Shown here one piece after another: positions 34,308-43,344 of a stretch of DNA of 64,000 nt; the stretch's first letter is position 1, and each line of letters begins with the position of its first letter. The notes beneath the pieces were generated by a model, which did no database searches, was not told the origin of the DNA, and saw nothing but the letters and a program-made list of their open reading frames with translations. The translations under genes were made by a program, and so were the position numbers. This stretch comes from Desulfosudis oleivorans Hxd3 (GTDB lineage Bacteria; Desulfobacterota; Desulfobacteria; Desulfobacterales; Desulfosudaceae), in assembly GCF_000018405.1 (NCBI RefSeq), contig NC_009943.1, positions 3,785,001 through 3,849,000 on the forward strand, given 5' to 3'.

Positions 34308-35111
34308 TTACTGATCCGCTTCCAGCATGGCCATGGCCTCTGCCGCGCTGATGCCGTCATGCACGATGGCGCAGGCCGCTTTTACAAACAGCGAAGGCGT
34401 GCGGTGCTGAAAGGCGTTACGCCCGATGGACAAACCCTTGGCGCCGACCTGCATGGCGCCTTCGATCATCTCGAACATCTCTTTGTCCCCGGCCTTGCTG
34501 CCACCGGCGATCAGCACCGGCGCGGGACATCCCTCCACCACCCTTGCAAAGGACTCGGGGTCGCCGGTGTAGTTGGTCTTGACAAAATCGGCGCCCAGTT
34601 CCGCGCCGATGCGGGCCGCCAGCTTGACATGCTCAACGTCCTTTTCGTCGTCGATCTTGGGCCCCCTGGGATACATCATGGCGATCAGAGGCATGCCCCA
34701 GTAGATGCACTCCACCACCACTTTTCCGAAGTCCCTGAGCATCTCGGCCTCGTTCTCGTCGCCGATGTTGATATGGATAGAAACCCCGTCGGCCCCTACG
34801 CGCAGGGCGTTTTCCACGGTGTTGACCAGCACCTTCTTGTTGGGCTTGGGAGACAGAATACTGGCGGCGGACAGGTGCAGGATCAGGCCCACGTCCCGGC
34901 CGTAATTGCGGTGGCCGAACTTGGGAAGGCCCAAATGGCCAATCACCGCGTTGGCCCCGCCTTCGGCCACCATGTCCACGGCCGCCGACAGGTTGATCAG
35001 CCCGTCTATCGGCCCCACGGTCACCCCGTGGTCCATGGGAACGATCACGGTCTTGCCGGTGTTCCGGTTCATGATCCGCTCCATTCTTACCGCCTTGCCG
35101 CTGGTAAACAT
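34308..35111 (-). CDS. DhnA-family class I aldolase (2-amino-3,7-dideoxy-D-threo-hept-6-ulosonate synthase-like)
   Basis: A 267-residue TIM barrel, the size of the archaeal MJ0400 family. [11 protein letters not shown] near residue 25, MYPRGPKI near 145 and FVKTNYTGD near 175, with the Schiff-base lysine, match these aldolases. In archaea and some sulfate reducers this enzyme starts an alternative route to 3-dehydroquinate and aromatic amino acids; other members are fructose-bisphosphate aldolases. AGGAGAAC precedes the ATG at 35111. The partner dehydroquinate synthase II is not adjacent, so aldolase specificity remains open. Confidence 0.82.
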   Translation of the reverse strand: MFTSGKAVRMERIMNRNTGKTVIVPMDHGVTVGPIDGLINLSAAVDMVAEGGANAVIGHLGLPKFGHRNYGRDVGLILHLSAASILSPKPNKKVLVNTVENALRVGADGVSIHINIGDENEAEMLRDFGKVVVECIYWGMPLIAMMYPRGPKIDDEKDVEHVKLAARIGAELGADFVKTNYTGDPESFARVVEGCPAPVLIAGGSKAGDKEMFEMIEGAMQVGAKGLSIGRNAFQHRTPSLFVKAACAIVHDGISAAEAMAMLEADQ

Positions 35112-35225
35112 CGCCTGTTCTCCTTGCCTGTAAAGTTTTCTTGAACGAACCGGCATGCGGTCCGCCGCAATTGTTCTGCCTGTGTTTTTACCACAGGCCC
35201 AAAGGCAAGACAATCCCGCGTTTTA

Positions 35226-35330
35226 AATCGGGATCGACGTCGGGGTCGAGGTCGAGCACGAGTAAGAGTAAGAGTAAGAAAATAAGGTATGAGGTTATCG
35301 ATACCGATACCGATTTCGATGGGGGATACC
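35226..35330. repeat. hexamer array H4, mixed GNNRTC, GAGCAC, GAGTAA and GATNNC units
   Basis: In one phase it reads GGGATC, GACGTC, GGGGTC, GAGGTC, GAGCAC and then GAGTAA three times. After a short gap it continues GATACC, GATACC, GATTTC. Two unit types seen separately elsewhere are joined in phase here. Confidence 0.85.
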
Positions 35331-35396
35331 CTCCTTCACGATTCGAAGGGCCGGCCTTTGCGACCGGCCGGGGGGTGTTGAGCAGGGCATCGACCT

Positions 35397-35465
35397 GTTT
35401 GTAGTGTGCCCGTAAGGGCATTTTGTGCGGCCGGATGCCAAACGCCTGACGGCGTCACTACAAAC
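35397..35465. repeat. 69-bp REP/MITE-like element A3 (inverted)
   Basis: It is bounded by GTTTGTAGTG and CACTACAAAC, with hairpins TGCCC-GTAA-GGGCA and ACGCC-TGAC-GGCGT in the opposite order to A1. The length is exactly 69 bp. Confidence 0.9.
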
Positions 35466-35508
35466 GGGCCGGGACATCAAGACCAGGGCTGTGTTTCGGC
35501 CGGGGTGC

Positions 35509-36498
35509 CTAAAAATAGCGCGAGGGACCGGTGTGGACTTCCCAGCCCACTTCTTCATAGATCGTTTTGCAGTGGTCCACGGTGTCGCCCCGGCCCTGTT
35601 CGGTCTTTTCTTCGATATCTCTGGGATTGGCGCCCACTTCGGCCCAGAAAAGGTTGGCTCCGGCAAGCGCGCCCAGGGTGCAGGGCTCGTGGGTACAGTT
35701 ACCCAGGGTGGTGCGGGGCATGGCCATGCGGGTGACAGCCACGATCTGGGCCATGCGCAGCTCGGAGATCATGCCCAGGGGTTCCAGGGGACCGCCGGGA
35801 ATGGTGATGCGCCGGGCCGCGCCGCTGAAGGCCGGGGAAATGGAAGCGGTGAAAAGAATCCGGTCGGCGATCTCTTCGTTTGTGTGTTCCGGCCCCACCG
35901 GCTCCACGCAGGTGCCCACGGACAGGCCCGCCTCCTGAAAGTTGCGCATGCTGATCTTGCGCTGCTCCGGGTCCAGGTCGGTATCCACTCCTTCGCGCAT
36001 GCGCAGGGCATGGTATACGCCTTTGTACCCGGCCTCCTTTATCTGCCGGGCCTGGGCAGGGGTTTTGTCTCCCACATTGGCGATCATCACCGTCTCTTTT
36101 TTCAGATTGTGCCGCACCTCTTTTGAGACGTCTAAAAACTTTTCAAACGGATAAAAAGCCGTGGTCATGACATAGATCGCATTGGCGCCGTTTTCTTCAA
36201 ACAGCCGGGCCTGGGCCACGGCCTCGTCAACGGAAATCTCGGTGGCCTTTGAAAAAATTCTGCTGTCCGCGGAAAACGAACAGAACTTGCAGTTGCAGGC
36301 ACAGGGGGCAAGGTTTAAGGCAAACTGGCCCTGAACCTCGGCCCGGTTGCCGGTAAGGTCCCTGGAGATGCGGTTTGCCTCGGCCAAAATCCGGTAAGTC
36401 TCGGGCGCGTTGGGCGCAAATTCCAGCATTTGAATCAGCTCTTCTTTGGAAAAAGCGCCGCTGTCCATGGATTTGCGTATCAGGTCATCAATATTCAA
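35509..36498 (-). CDS. BioB-like radical SAM enzyme (biotin synthase family)
   Basis: A 329-residue radical SAM protein. The cluster motif is CX3CX2C in PCACNCKFCSFS (from about residue 65), and the C-terminal AVTRMAMPRTTLGN and AGANLFWAEVGANPRD resemble the RIMMP and AGANSIF segments of BioB. Canonical BioB has GACPEDCAYCPQS at the cluster and a conserved arginine region near the second cluster, which differ here. It may be a divergent biotin synthase or a relative that acts on another substrate. No other bio gene is nearby. Confidence 0.72.
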   Translation of the reverse strand: MNIDDLIRKSMDSGAFSKEELIQMLEFAPNAPETYRILAEANRISRDLTGNRAEVQGQFALNLAPCACNCKFCSFSADSRIFSKATEISVDEAVAQARLFEENGANAIYVMTTAFYPFEKFLDVSKEVRHNLKKETVMIANVGDKTPAQARQIKEAGYKGVYHALRMREGVDTDLDPEQRKISMRNFQEAGLSVGTCVEPVGPEHTNEEIADRILFTASISPAFSGAARRITIPGGPLEPLGMISELRMAQIVAVTRMAMPRTTLGNCTHEPCTLGALAGANLFWAEVGANPRDIEEKTEQGRGDTVDHCKTIYEEVGWEVHTGPSRYF

Positions 36499-36555
36499 GA
36501 ATGACTCCTTTCAAGTGTTTTATTGTGGCTCCCCTGCTCATGACAATCACATGGA

Positions 36556-36677
36556 GATGGCAACGTAAAAGTTCAAGATCAAGGCGCGCAAACCCCGAGG
36601 AATGAGGCGTACTGATCGTACGCCGCAGTGACGAGGGGTGCGGCGCAACACAGATATTGGGCTTTTACGTTGTCATC
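36556..36677. repeat. 122-bp MITE-like element D1
   Basis: Inverted ends GATGGCAACGTAAAAG / CTTTTACGTTGTCATC enclose AAGGCGCGCAAACCCCGAGG, the central hairpin GGCGTAC-TGATC-GTACGCC and GACGAGGGGTGCGGCGCAAC. Two other full copies and one end fragment are in the window. Confidence 0.88.
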
Positions 36678-36678
36678 G

Positions 36679-37242
36679 TCAAGGTTTTCGAAAAACCGCC
36701 GCCGTGCTCAGGGCCACGCCGGGCCGGGCCACACGAACCAGGCCCGCGCTTTGCACAAAACCGGACAGCCGCTCAAAGTAACGGGGCTTTACATGGTTTT
36801 TGGGTTCGGCCAGAAAATAGTGGCCTTCCGGTTTGAGCATGTCCGCGACCTGGCGGACGGTGGACACCGGATCGGGCATCTCGTGCAGGGACCAGAAACT
36901 CAAGACAAAATCAACCGGACCAGAGACTCCCAGCACGTCCGGCCGGCACTGGTGGGGCATCACGATCCCGTCCACCCCGGCCCGTTTGAACCGGCGGGTC
37001 GCCACCTGCAATATTTTTTCCTGCACGTCCACGGCCCACACCCGGCCCGACGGCCCAACGATTTTTGCCATGCCGATGGAAAAATATCCCATGCCACACC
37101 CCACATCCACGGCTGTCATACCGGGTGCCAGGTACGCTGAAAACAGGTGGTGCGGGTTGTGAAACAGCCGGCGCAAAGGGTTGTCAAAAAAATAGGCCAT
37201 CCACCAGGGGCACAGGTGAGTAAACTGGGTGTCAGTGCTCAA
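36679..37242 (-). CDS. class I SAM-dependent methyltransferase
   Basis: A 187-residue Rossmann-fold methyltransferase. Motif I is VDVGCGMGYFSIGMA (about 45-59), the acidic loop VWAVDVQEKIL follows, and DFVLSFWSLHEMPDP gives motif II. It resembles UbiE/arsenite-methyltransferase-like small enzymes, but the substrate is not predictable. A D-type repeat lies directly after its stop and a large hairpin lies upstream, so it is probably transcribed alone. Confidence 0.82.
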   Translation of the reverse strand: MSTDTQFTHLCPWWMAYFFDNPLRRLFHNPHHLFSAYLAPGMTAVDVGCGMGYFSIGMAKIVGPSGRVWAVDVQEKILQVATRRFKRAGVDGIVMPHQCRPDVLGVSGPVDFVLSFWSLHEMPDPVSTVRQVADMLKPEGHYFLAEPKNHVKPRYFERLSGFVQSAGLVRVARPGVALSTAAVFRKP

Positions 37243-37289
37243 TAGAGTCTCCTTCAGCGGTGGTATATATCATCGTCCTTGTCCGTTTT

Positions 37290-37369
37290 CTTACCCTTGC
37301 TCGTACTCTTACTCTTAATCCCCTGTCAGCTGTTACTCGATTAAGATTAAGAGTACGAGCAAGAGTAAG
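37290..37369. repeat. long hairpin built of hexamer units (H5)
   Basis: Two 31-nt arms (37290-37320 and 37339-37369) made of CTCTTA/GAGTAA-type units are complementary at 29 of 31 positions around an 18-nt loop. It lies between a hydrolase stop and a methyltransferase start, both on the minus strand. Confidence 0.88.
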
Positions 37370-37405
37370 AGTAAGAAGAAGGGCCAGCACAGTCGGGGCC
37401 GTAAC

Positions 37406-38011
37406 TTACCCAATCATCTCCTCAATCCGGGCCTGCAACTCCCGGTCAAACCCCCAGAACATGTGGTCTGCGCCCTGGACCACGGAAAGCCGGGCGGTTT
37501 TGTTCCAGCCGGGCACCAGAGCCCCGACCGGGCCCGGCGGCGCCAGGTCATCTGCCTCACCCACCACCACCCCGGCCAGTTGCGGAATCGATGTCACATC
37601 GTCAAACGACACAAAAATGACCGGCGGCGCCACCAGGATGACATGGTCCACTCCTGCCAGGCCTGCCGCGCACAGGGCGATCACCCAGGCGCCAAAGGAG
37701 TAACCGGAAAGGGCCACCGGCCCGATCCCCCGGTCCTGCATCCAGGCCAGGGCCGCGGCCACGTCCTCCTGTTCGCCCTCACCGTCGTCGTACCGCCCGG
37801 TACTGGCGCCGGTGCCGCGAAAGTCAAACCGCAGCGCGGCATACCCTTTTTCACGGTAGGCCCGGGCAATGGTTTCCACCACCGGATTGTACATGTTGCC
37901 GCCGTACAGGGGGTGAGGATGGGTGATGACCACGCCTTTTTTGCCAAGCCCCTCGTCAAAAAGGCCGGACAGGGTGATGTCGCCGCATGGGATGGATACT
38001 TTTTGTTCCAA
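37406..38011 (-). CDS. alpha/beta-hydrolase (dienelactone-hydrolase/YpfH-like)
   Basis: A 201-residue protein. HPHPLYGGNMYNPVV (about 31-45) is typical of the CocE/DLH-like 'alpha/beta hydrolase' group, LRFDFRGTGASTG follows, and GYSFGAW near residue 105 is the nucleophile elbow. GADHMFWG near the C-terminus supplies the histidine. A TTG start with CGGAG upstream fits. The substrate is unknown. It is next to RNase D but separated by a hexamer array. Confidence 0.8.
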   Translation of the reverse strand: MEQKVSIPCGDITLSGLFDEGLGKKGVVITHPHPLYGGNMYNPVVETIARAYREKGYAALRFDFRGTGASTGRYDDGEGEQEDVAAALAWMQDRGIGPVALSGYSFGAWVIALCAAGLAGVDHVILVAPPVIFVSFDDVTSIPQLAGVVVGEADDLAPPGPVGALVPGWNKTARLSVVQGADHMFWGFDRELQARIEEMIG

Positions 38012-38086
38012 CTGTTTCTCCGGTGTTCAGGGTCGTTGAATGGAAAATGCCCGGCCCTTGTATGGCAACCGGCCTCCATTGTTGTT

Positions 38087-38124
38087 TTCGATTTCGATCT
38101 CGATAGCGATAGCGATTTGGATTC
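38087..38124. repeat. hexamer array H6
   Basis: In-phase units GATTTC, GATCTC, GATAGC, GATAGC, GATTTG. The array lies between the hydrolase start and the RNase D stop. Confidence 0.8.
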
Positions 38125-38133
38125 AGCTGCCGG

Positions 38134-39282
38134 TCATCGCCCCGAACCAAGAGCCTCCAGCATTTCCGGCCCCAGGGCCTCGACCTGCCACCGTCTCACG
38201 CCCTCGACCCGGCCCAGGTCGGCCAGGGTTTTCGGCCCCTCCTGGGCTACGGCCGTCACCAGGGACTTGGGAAAGAGCAGGCCCGGGTCCAGGCACAGCC
38301 GGGTGGCCGCCTTTTCCCGCCACTGCTTTAAAATCTCCACCCGGCGGGCCGCGGCCCTGGGCAGGGCCGGCTGCCGGGTCCGGGGATAGACCGGCAGTTG
38401 ACTGTCCGGCAGGACCATGGCCCGTTCAACAGCGGCCAGGACCCCGTCGGCCACCATGGGAAGCTGCTTTTTTGAAAACACGCCCATGGCCTCCAGGGCC
38501 TTCCGGTTCCGGGGCCGCTCCTGGGCCAGCCTGAGCAGGGCATCGTTGCCCATGACCTTGAACGGGGGGCGGTCTTTTTTCCGGGCCATCTTCTGTCTTG
38601 CAACCAGCAGGGCTTCCAGCACGGCCAGGGTGCGCCGGCTCAGGCGGCCAGCCCCTTTGAACCGGACAAACAGGGGCGTGTCTTCCCCGTTTGCGTACCG
38701 GACGCGGCTTAAAAGTTCGCACTCCTCGGCCACCCATTCGGCCCGGCCCATCTGCTGCAACTCATTTTGCAACTGATGGTAAAGGTCCACCAGGTAACGC
38801 ACGTCCAGGGCCGCGTAGCTCAGCATCTTTTCCGGCAGGGGCCGCTGGGTCCAGTCCTGCTTGCGGCACCCCTTGTCCATGGTGACGCCGAACCGCCTGT
38901 TCACCACGTCGTTGAGCCCGGTGGATTGAACCCCCAGAAACCGGCTGGCGATTTCGCTGTCAAACAGGCCGGTGATGGTGATGCCGAAATCCCGGTAAAG
39001 GGACCGGACATCGTAATCGGCGCCGTGCAACACCTTTATGACGCCGGGATCGGCAAAAAAGGGTTTTAAGGAGGAAAGATCGGAAAGGGCCAGGGGGTCG
39101 ATCAAAAAGGCGTCACCGTTTACGCCGATCTGGATCAGGCAGACCTTTTCCGTAAAATGGTGCAGGGAGTCGGCCTCCAGGTCCACGGCCACCACCGGCA
39201 CCCGCTCAAGGCGGTGGACCACCTGCGCAAGGCCGGAAGGGGTGTTTACAAAGGTGAAGGGCTGCTGGGGGTCATCTGCCAT
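38134..39282 (-). CDS. rnd: ribonuclease D
   Basis: A 382-residue DEDDy exonuclease. Exo I VAVDLEADSLH (about 31-41), Exo II HGADYDVRSL (about 85-94) and Exo III SYAALDVRYL (about 155-164) hold the catalytic acids and tyrosine. An HRDC domain (about 210-290) and a second helical C-terminal domain follow. It trims tRNA and other structured RNA 3' ends. The length matches E. coli RNase D. It lies 32 nt after the lipoprotein gene on the same strand. Confidence 0.93.
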   Translation of the reverse strand: MADDPQQPFTFVNTPSGLAQVVHRLERVPVVAVDLEADSLHHFTEKVCLIQIGVNGDAFLIDPLALSDLSSLKPFFADPGVIKVLHGADYDVRSLYRDFGITITGLFDSEIASRFLGVQSTGLNDVVNRRFGVTMDKGCRKQDWTQRPLPEKMLSYAALDVRYLVDLYHQLQNELQQMGRAEWVAEECELLSRVRYANGEDTPLFVRFKGAGRLSRRTLAVLEALLVARQKMARKKDRPPFKVMGNDALLRLAQERPRNRKALEAMGVFSKKQLPMVADGVLAAVERAMVLPDSQLPVYPRTRQPALPRAAARRVEILKQWREKAATRLCLDPGLLFPKSLVTAVAQEGPKTLADLGRVEGVRRWQVEALGPEMLEALGSGR

Positions 39283-39314
39283 GAGAGCTCGTTGTCAATG
39301 CGCGGGCAGCCGGT

Positions 39315-39851
39315 CTACTGCATGTTCTTGCGTCTCTTTTCAAGCTGAATGTCCAGTCGTTTGAGCTTTTCTATCACGTTTTTATGGTCCTGGTTCTCCT
39401 GCTCCAGGGCCGCGGCCTGCTGCTTCAGTTTTGCGTTCTCCAGGTCCACGGCCGCGGCACGGGCCGCACACGCATCAAGCTGGACCAGAAGGGCCGATAC
39501 GAAGCGGCCGTCCACCGGCGGTTGCATATCGGCACAGTCCTTCATGCAGGAAAGGGCCTTTTTGTAATCGGGCCCGGGGTTGTCCGGATGGGCGTAAAGC
39601 ATGGCCAGCTGCACCAGAAGCCGCCCCTTTTCTTCCGGCGGAATGGTCCAGGCCAGGCGCTCTTCAAGCTGGGCGATCCGGCCGGCAATGTCCTCTTTTC
39701 CCTCTGCCGGGTAAGGCGCGGGCCGCGGGGACGGGCCCATGGCGCATCCGGTCAGCAGCAGAAGGCCCGTGCCGACCAACAACACGGCCATCGGCCTGAT
39801 TATGATGAAATAATAGTTTTTATTGCGTTCCACAAAAATCCCCGTAGCCAT
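39315..39851 (-). CDS. predicted lipoprotein with C-terminal coiled coil
   Basis: A 178-residue protein, with a further possible start at 39791 giving a more typical signal. AVLLVGTGLLLLTGCAMG shows a lipobox cysteine (LTGC). The mature part has an alanine/proline-rich linker, two helical TPR-like stretches with cysteines, and a heptad-like coiled coil at the end (LENAKLKQQAAALEQENQ). The family is not recognised. Its ATG overlaps the stop of the diguanylate cyclase gene (TGATG), suggesting that both act in one signalling or envelope function. Confidence 0.75.
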   Translation of the reverse strand: MATGIFVERNKNYYFIIIRPMAVLLVGTGLLLLTGCAMGPSPRPAPYPAEGKEDIAGRIAQLEERLAWTIPPEEKGRLLVQLAMLYAHPDNPGPDYKKALSCMKDCADMQPPVDGRFVSALLVQLDACAARAAAVDLENAKLKQQAAALEQENQDHKNVIEKLKRLDIQLEKRRKNMQ

Positions 39852-41239
39852 CAAGCGGAGGGGTGTTCCCGCCGGTCTACCAGAAAGAGGCTGCCCGGAA
39901 CGGTCTTGGCATACTCCTTGAGTTCCGCCGCAACCTCGCCGATCCGCACGCTGTTGATCTCCTTCTGGCTCAGGTTGGTCACCACCGCAATGGAGACCGT
40001 CATAAGGGGAAACTGCTCCTGCTTTCCCTGCCGTGTTTTGGCGATGACATAACCCCTGTCTCTGTCTTCGGGATCATAGAACGTAGGGGATTTTCTGTCA
40101 AATGCCTCGATGATGGCCTGGCACACCTGGCCATACCGGTCCGGGTGAAGGATCACCGCAAAATCGTCGCCGCCGATATGGCCGACAAAGGCGTCTTCAG
40201 TACCGTGGTCGGCAATGGCCGATTCCAGTATCTTTCCCGTGGCCTTGATCACCTCGTTGCCCCTGGCATAACCGTACCGGTCGTTAAACGCCTTGAAGTT
40301 GTCGATATCCACCAGGCAGAAGGCGATATCCTGCTGCTGGGCCAGACGGGTCTCCAGCACATTTTCAATGGCCACGCCGCCGGGCAGCCGGGTCAGGGGG
40401 CTGGCGTCCAGATCCATCACCTCCAGCCGGGCAAGGCGCTGGGCCATGGCGATAAAGGCCCTGGCCAGCATGCCGAACTCATCCTTCTGCCGCAGGTCAG
40501 GGACAAAATCGAACTGCCGCTCGGAAAACTTGGCCGTGGCCAGCTTGAGCTGGGCAATGGAGCGGGACATGCTGCGCGTGATGATGTAGGCCGACCCGAT
40601 GCCCAGGCAGATACCCAGGGCCGACAGCAGGGCTGCCACGTGAAAGGCCCTCATGCTGGCCGCATCGGTCCGCCGGCTTTTTTGCGCCAGCCCCTCCCTG
40701 GCCTCCTGTGTCATGGCCTTTATGATTGCCAGCTGATCATCCAGGCCCTGGCGAATCCGGTCGTCATACACAGCGCCGGCCGTGGCCAGCTCCTTTTCCG
40801 GCAGATCGAAAATCCCGGCATAAAGGGCGGTAAAATCATCGTGGCGGGCCTTCAAACTCCTGATAAGGGACAGATCCATCTCGTCCACCCGGGCCAGAGT
40901 GTCAAGGGTATTGTCGATCTCGGTGCTGCGGGTTTGAAACAGCTCTTTCATTTCATCGCTTTTCATGATCAGGTAACGGCGGCCATAGGCCTCCTGGGCC
41001 AGCAGGTTCTGGGTGAGGCTGTCCGTGGCCTCGATCACCACCATGTCGCCGGTCACAATGCTGCGGCTGATATCGCCCAGCTCACTCAGAGAGGAGAGGG
41101 TGTAGACCGAGATAAGAACGATGATAATCGCCAGGGGAAGATAGGCCAGGGTCATGCGGGTGGCGATGGTCAACCCGAAAAACCGGTCCAGAAACCGGTC
41201 TTTGAAGTCAGCAAGCTTTGGCAGCCCAATGGTCTTCAT
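39851..41239 (-). CDS. membrane diguanylate cyclase (four-helix sensor - HAMP - GGDEF)
   Basis: A 462-residue protein: a first membrane helix (about 28-52), a periplasmic helical sensor of about 140 residues, a second helix (about 200-222), a HAMP segment and a GGDEF domain whose active site reads GGDDF (356-360), a permitted variant. LVDIDNFKAFND is the substrate-binding motif. It makes cyclic di-GMP from two GTP. No I-site RxxD is obvious before GGDDF. GGTAAGG precedes the ATG at 41239. It is coupled to the lipoprotein gene downstream. Confidence 0.88.
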   Translation of the reverse strand: MKTIGLPKLADFKDRFLDRFFGLTIATRMTLAYLPLAIIIVLISVYTLSSLSELGDISRSIVTGDMVVIEATDSLTQNLLAQEAYGRRYLIMKSDEMKELFQTRSTEIDNTLDTLARVDEMDLSLIRSLKARHDDFTALYAGIFDLPEKELATAGAVYDDRIRQGLDDQLAIIKAMTQEAREGLAQKSRRTDAASMRAFHVAALLSALGICLGIGSAYIITRSMSRSIAQLKLATAKFSERQFDFVPDLRQKDEFGMLARAFIAMAQRLARLEVMDLDASPLTRLPGGVAIENVLETRLAQQQDIAFCLVDIDNFKAFNDRYGYARGNEVIKATGKILESAIADHGTEDAFVGHIGGDDFAVILHPDRYGQVCQAIIEAFDRKSPTFYDPEDRDRGYVIAKTRQGKQEQFPLMTVSIAVVTNLSQKEINSVRIGEVAAELKEYAKTVPGSLFLVDRREHPSA

Positions 41240-41389
41240 AATGCCCTTACCACCAGAGCACAAAACCGGCGCTCTTGATTTTTTACTTGACCCGCATGAT
41301 GGTATTTCATTATTTATAGGCTTTGCCGATTTTTGTCAAATATTGAAATTTTTTAAAAACTTCTTCTGGCCCCCGCGGCGGAGAACAAC

Positions 41390-43303
41390 ATGATCACCAT
41401 CACGCTTCCCGACAGCAGCACGAAAACCTTTGACGGTCCGGTGACGGGAGAACAGATAGCAAAAAGCATTTCAGAAGGTCTTTGGCGGGAGTGCGTGGCC
41501 GTTGAGGTGGACGGCGCGGCCATGGACCTGTCCGAACCCATTGCCACCGACGCCGCGGTCCGGCTGATCACCACCCGGGACCCGGAGGGGCTGCACATCA
41601 TGCGCCACAGCGCGGCCCATGTCATGGCCGAGGCCGTGCAGAGAGTTTTTCCCGATGCCGAGCTGACCATCGGCCCGGTGGTGGAGGACGGGTTCTATTA
41701 CGACATCGACATGGAGCCGGTGTCCGAGGAGATCTTTTCCAGGGTGGAGGCTGAGATCAAAAAGATCGTTTCAGCCAAAATCCCTTTTGTCCGCAAAGAG
41801 GTGGACAAGGCCGAGGCCCTGGATCGTTACAGGGACCAGCCCTACAAAACAGAAATTCTCAACGAGATCGAAGACGACACGGTATCGCTGTACACCAACG
41901 GCGACTTTACCGACCTGTGCCGGGGACCCCATGTACCCCACACCGGGTTTGTGCGGGCCGTGAAATTGACCAAGATATCCGGGGCCTACTGGCGGGGAGA
42001 CCAGAACCGGGAGCAGCTGCAGCGGCTTTACGGCACCGCCTTTTTCTCCAAAAAGGAGCTGGACGCCTACCTGACCCTTATCGAAGAGGCCAAAAAAAGG
42101 GACCACCGCAAGCTGGGGGCCGAACTGGACCTGTTCAGCTTTCACGAAGAGGCTGCGGGCATGCCCTTTTTTCACCCCAACGGCATGAAGCTGTGGAACG
42201 CCCTGCTGGACTACTGGCGCCTTGAACACCGGGCCGCCGGCTACGTGGAGGTGAAGACCCCTGTAATGCTGGACCGGGCCCTGTGGGAAAAAAGCGGCCA
42301 CTGGGAAAACTACCGGGAAAACATGTACGTGTCGGTCATTGACGACAACCAGTACGCCATTAAGCCCATGAACTGCCCCGGCGGCATGCTGCTTTACAAG
42401 GAGAAACGCTACTCCTACCGGGACCTGCCCCTGCGGGTGGCCGAAATCGGCCTGGTGCATCGGCATGAGCTCAGCGGCGTGCTCTCCGGCCTGTTCCGGG
42501 TCCGGGCCTTTCACCAGGACGACGCCCATATCTTCATGACGCCGGACCAGATCGAGCAGGAGATTTTCGGGGTGCTCAAGCTGGTGGAGACCATCTACAG
42601 CACCTTTGGCCTGGGCTTTCACCTGGAGCTCTCCACCCGGCCGGCCAAGTCCATCGGCACGGACGAACAGTGGGTAAAAGCCACAGCCGGCCTGCGGGCC
42701 GCCCTGGACGCCTACGGCAAAGGGTACGCGGTCAACGAGGGAGACGGTGCCTTCTACGGCCCCAAGATCGACGTGCACATCAAGGACGCCCTGGGCCGGA
42801 CCTGGCAGTGCGGCACCATTCAGCTGGACATGTCCCTGCCGGAGCGGTTCGACCTCTCCTATATCGACGCGGGCAGTGAAAAGCAGCGGCCCGTGATGAT
42901 TCACCGGGTGATCTACGGCTCCATTGAGCGGTTTTTAGGCATTCTCATTGAGCACTTTGCCGGAAAGTTCCCGCTGTGGCTGGCGCCGACCCAGGCCGTG
43001 CTGCTGCCCCTCAATGACGACATGATTCCCTATGCCCGCGAGGTGCGGCAGGAGTTTGAACAGGCCGGCATTCGGACCGAAATCGACGACCGCTCCGAAA
43101 GCCTGAACAAAAAGGTACGCCAGGCCCAGATCGACAAGATTCCGTTGATTATCACCCTCGGCGGCAAGGAAAAAGAGGCGCGCACCCTTTCCGTCCGGAC
43201 CCTGGACGGGCAGGTGCGCCACGGCGTTAGCCATGAAGCGTTTTTCGCCGTTGCAAAAGAACATATTGCAAAAAGATTGCAGACCCCGGTGGTCTTTGCA
43301 TAA
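41390..43303 (+). CDS. thrS: threonyl-tRNA synthetase
   Basis: A 637-residue class II synthetase with the full E. coli-type layout: TGS domain (1-60), editing domain (HHIMRHSAAHVMAEA near 65, with the HxxxH pair), catalytic core (MNCPGGML, HRHELSGVLSGLFRVRAF) and an anticodon-binding domain. The zinc-binding cysteine is in NCPG. It charges tRNA-Thr and edits Ser-tRNA. It starts 150 nt from the divergently transcribed diguanylate cyclase. No T-box or repressor-type leader is apparent. Confidence 0.97.
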   Translation: MITITLPDSSTKTFDGPVTGEQIAKSISEGLWRECVAVEVDGAAMDLSEPIATDAAVRLITTRDPEGLHIMRHSAAHVMAEAVQRVFPDAELTIGPVVEDGFYYDIDMEPVSEEIFSRVEAEIKKIVSAKIPFVRKEVDKAEALDRYRDQPYKTEILNEIEDDTVSLYTNGDFTDLCRGPHVPHTGFVRAVKLTKISGAYWRGDQNREQLQRLYGTAFFSKKELDAYLTLIEEAKKRDHRKLGAELDLFSFHEEAAGMPFFHPNGMKLWNALLDYWRLEHRAAGYVEVKTPVMLDRALWEKSGHWENYRENMYVSVIDDNQYAIKPMNCPGGMLLYKEKRYSYRDLPLRVAEIGLVHRHELSGVLSGLFRVRAFHQDDAHIFMTPDQIEQEIFGVLKLVETIYSTFGLGFHLELSTRPAKSIGTDEQWVKATAGLRAALDAYGKGYAVNEGDGAFYGPKIDVHIKDALGRTWQCGTIQLDMSLPERFDLSYIDAGSEKQRPVMIHRVIYGSIERFLGILIEHFAGKFPLWLAPTQAVLLPLNDDMIPYAREVRQEFEQAGIRTEIDDRSESLNKKVRQAQIDKIPLIITLGGKEKEARTLSVRTLDGQVRHGVSHEAFFAVAKEHIAKRLQTPVVFA

Positions 43304-43344
43304 TTCACAGGAAGCAGTGCGCGGCACTGTTTCGCGGAGGGAAA

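Larger units (their letters stand above)
35112..35508. other. intergenic repeat island 3 (no gene)
   Basis: About 400 bases without a gene. It holds a mixed hexamer array (35226-35330) and a complete 69-bp element in inverted orientation (35397-35465). Confidence 0.8.
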
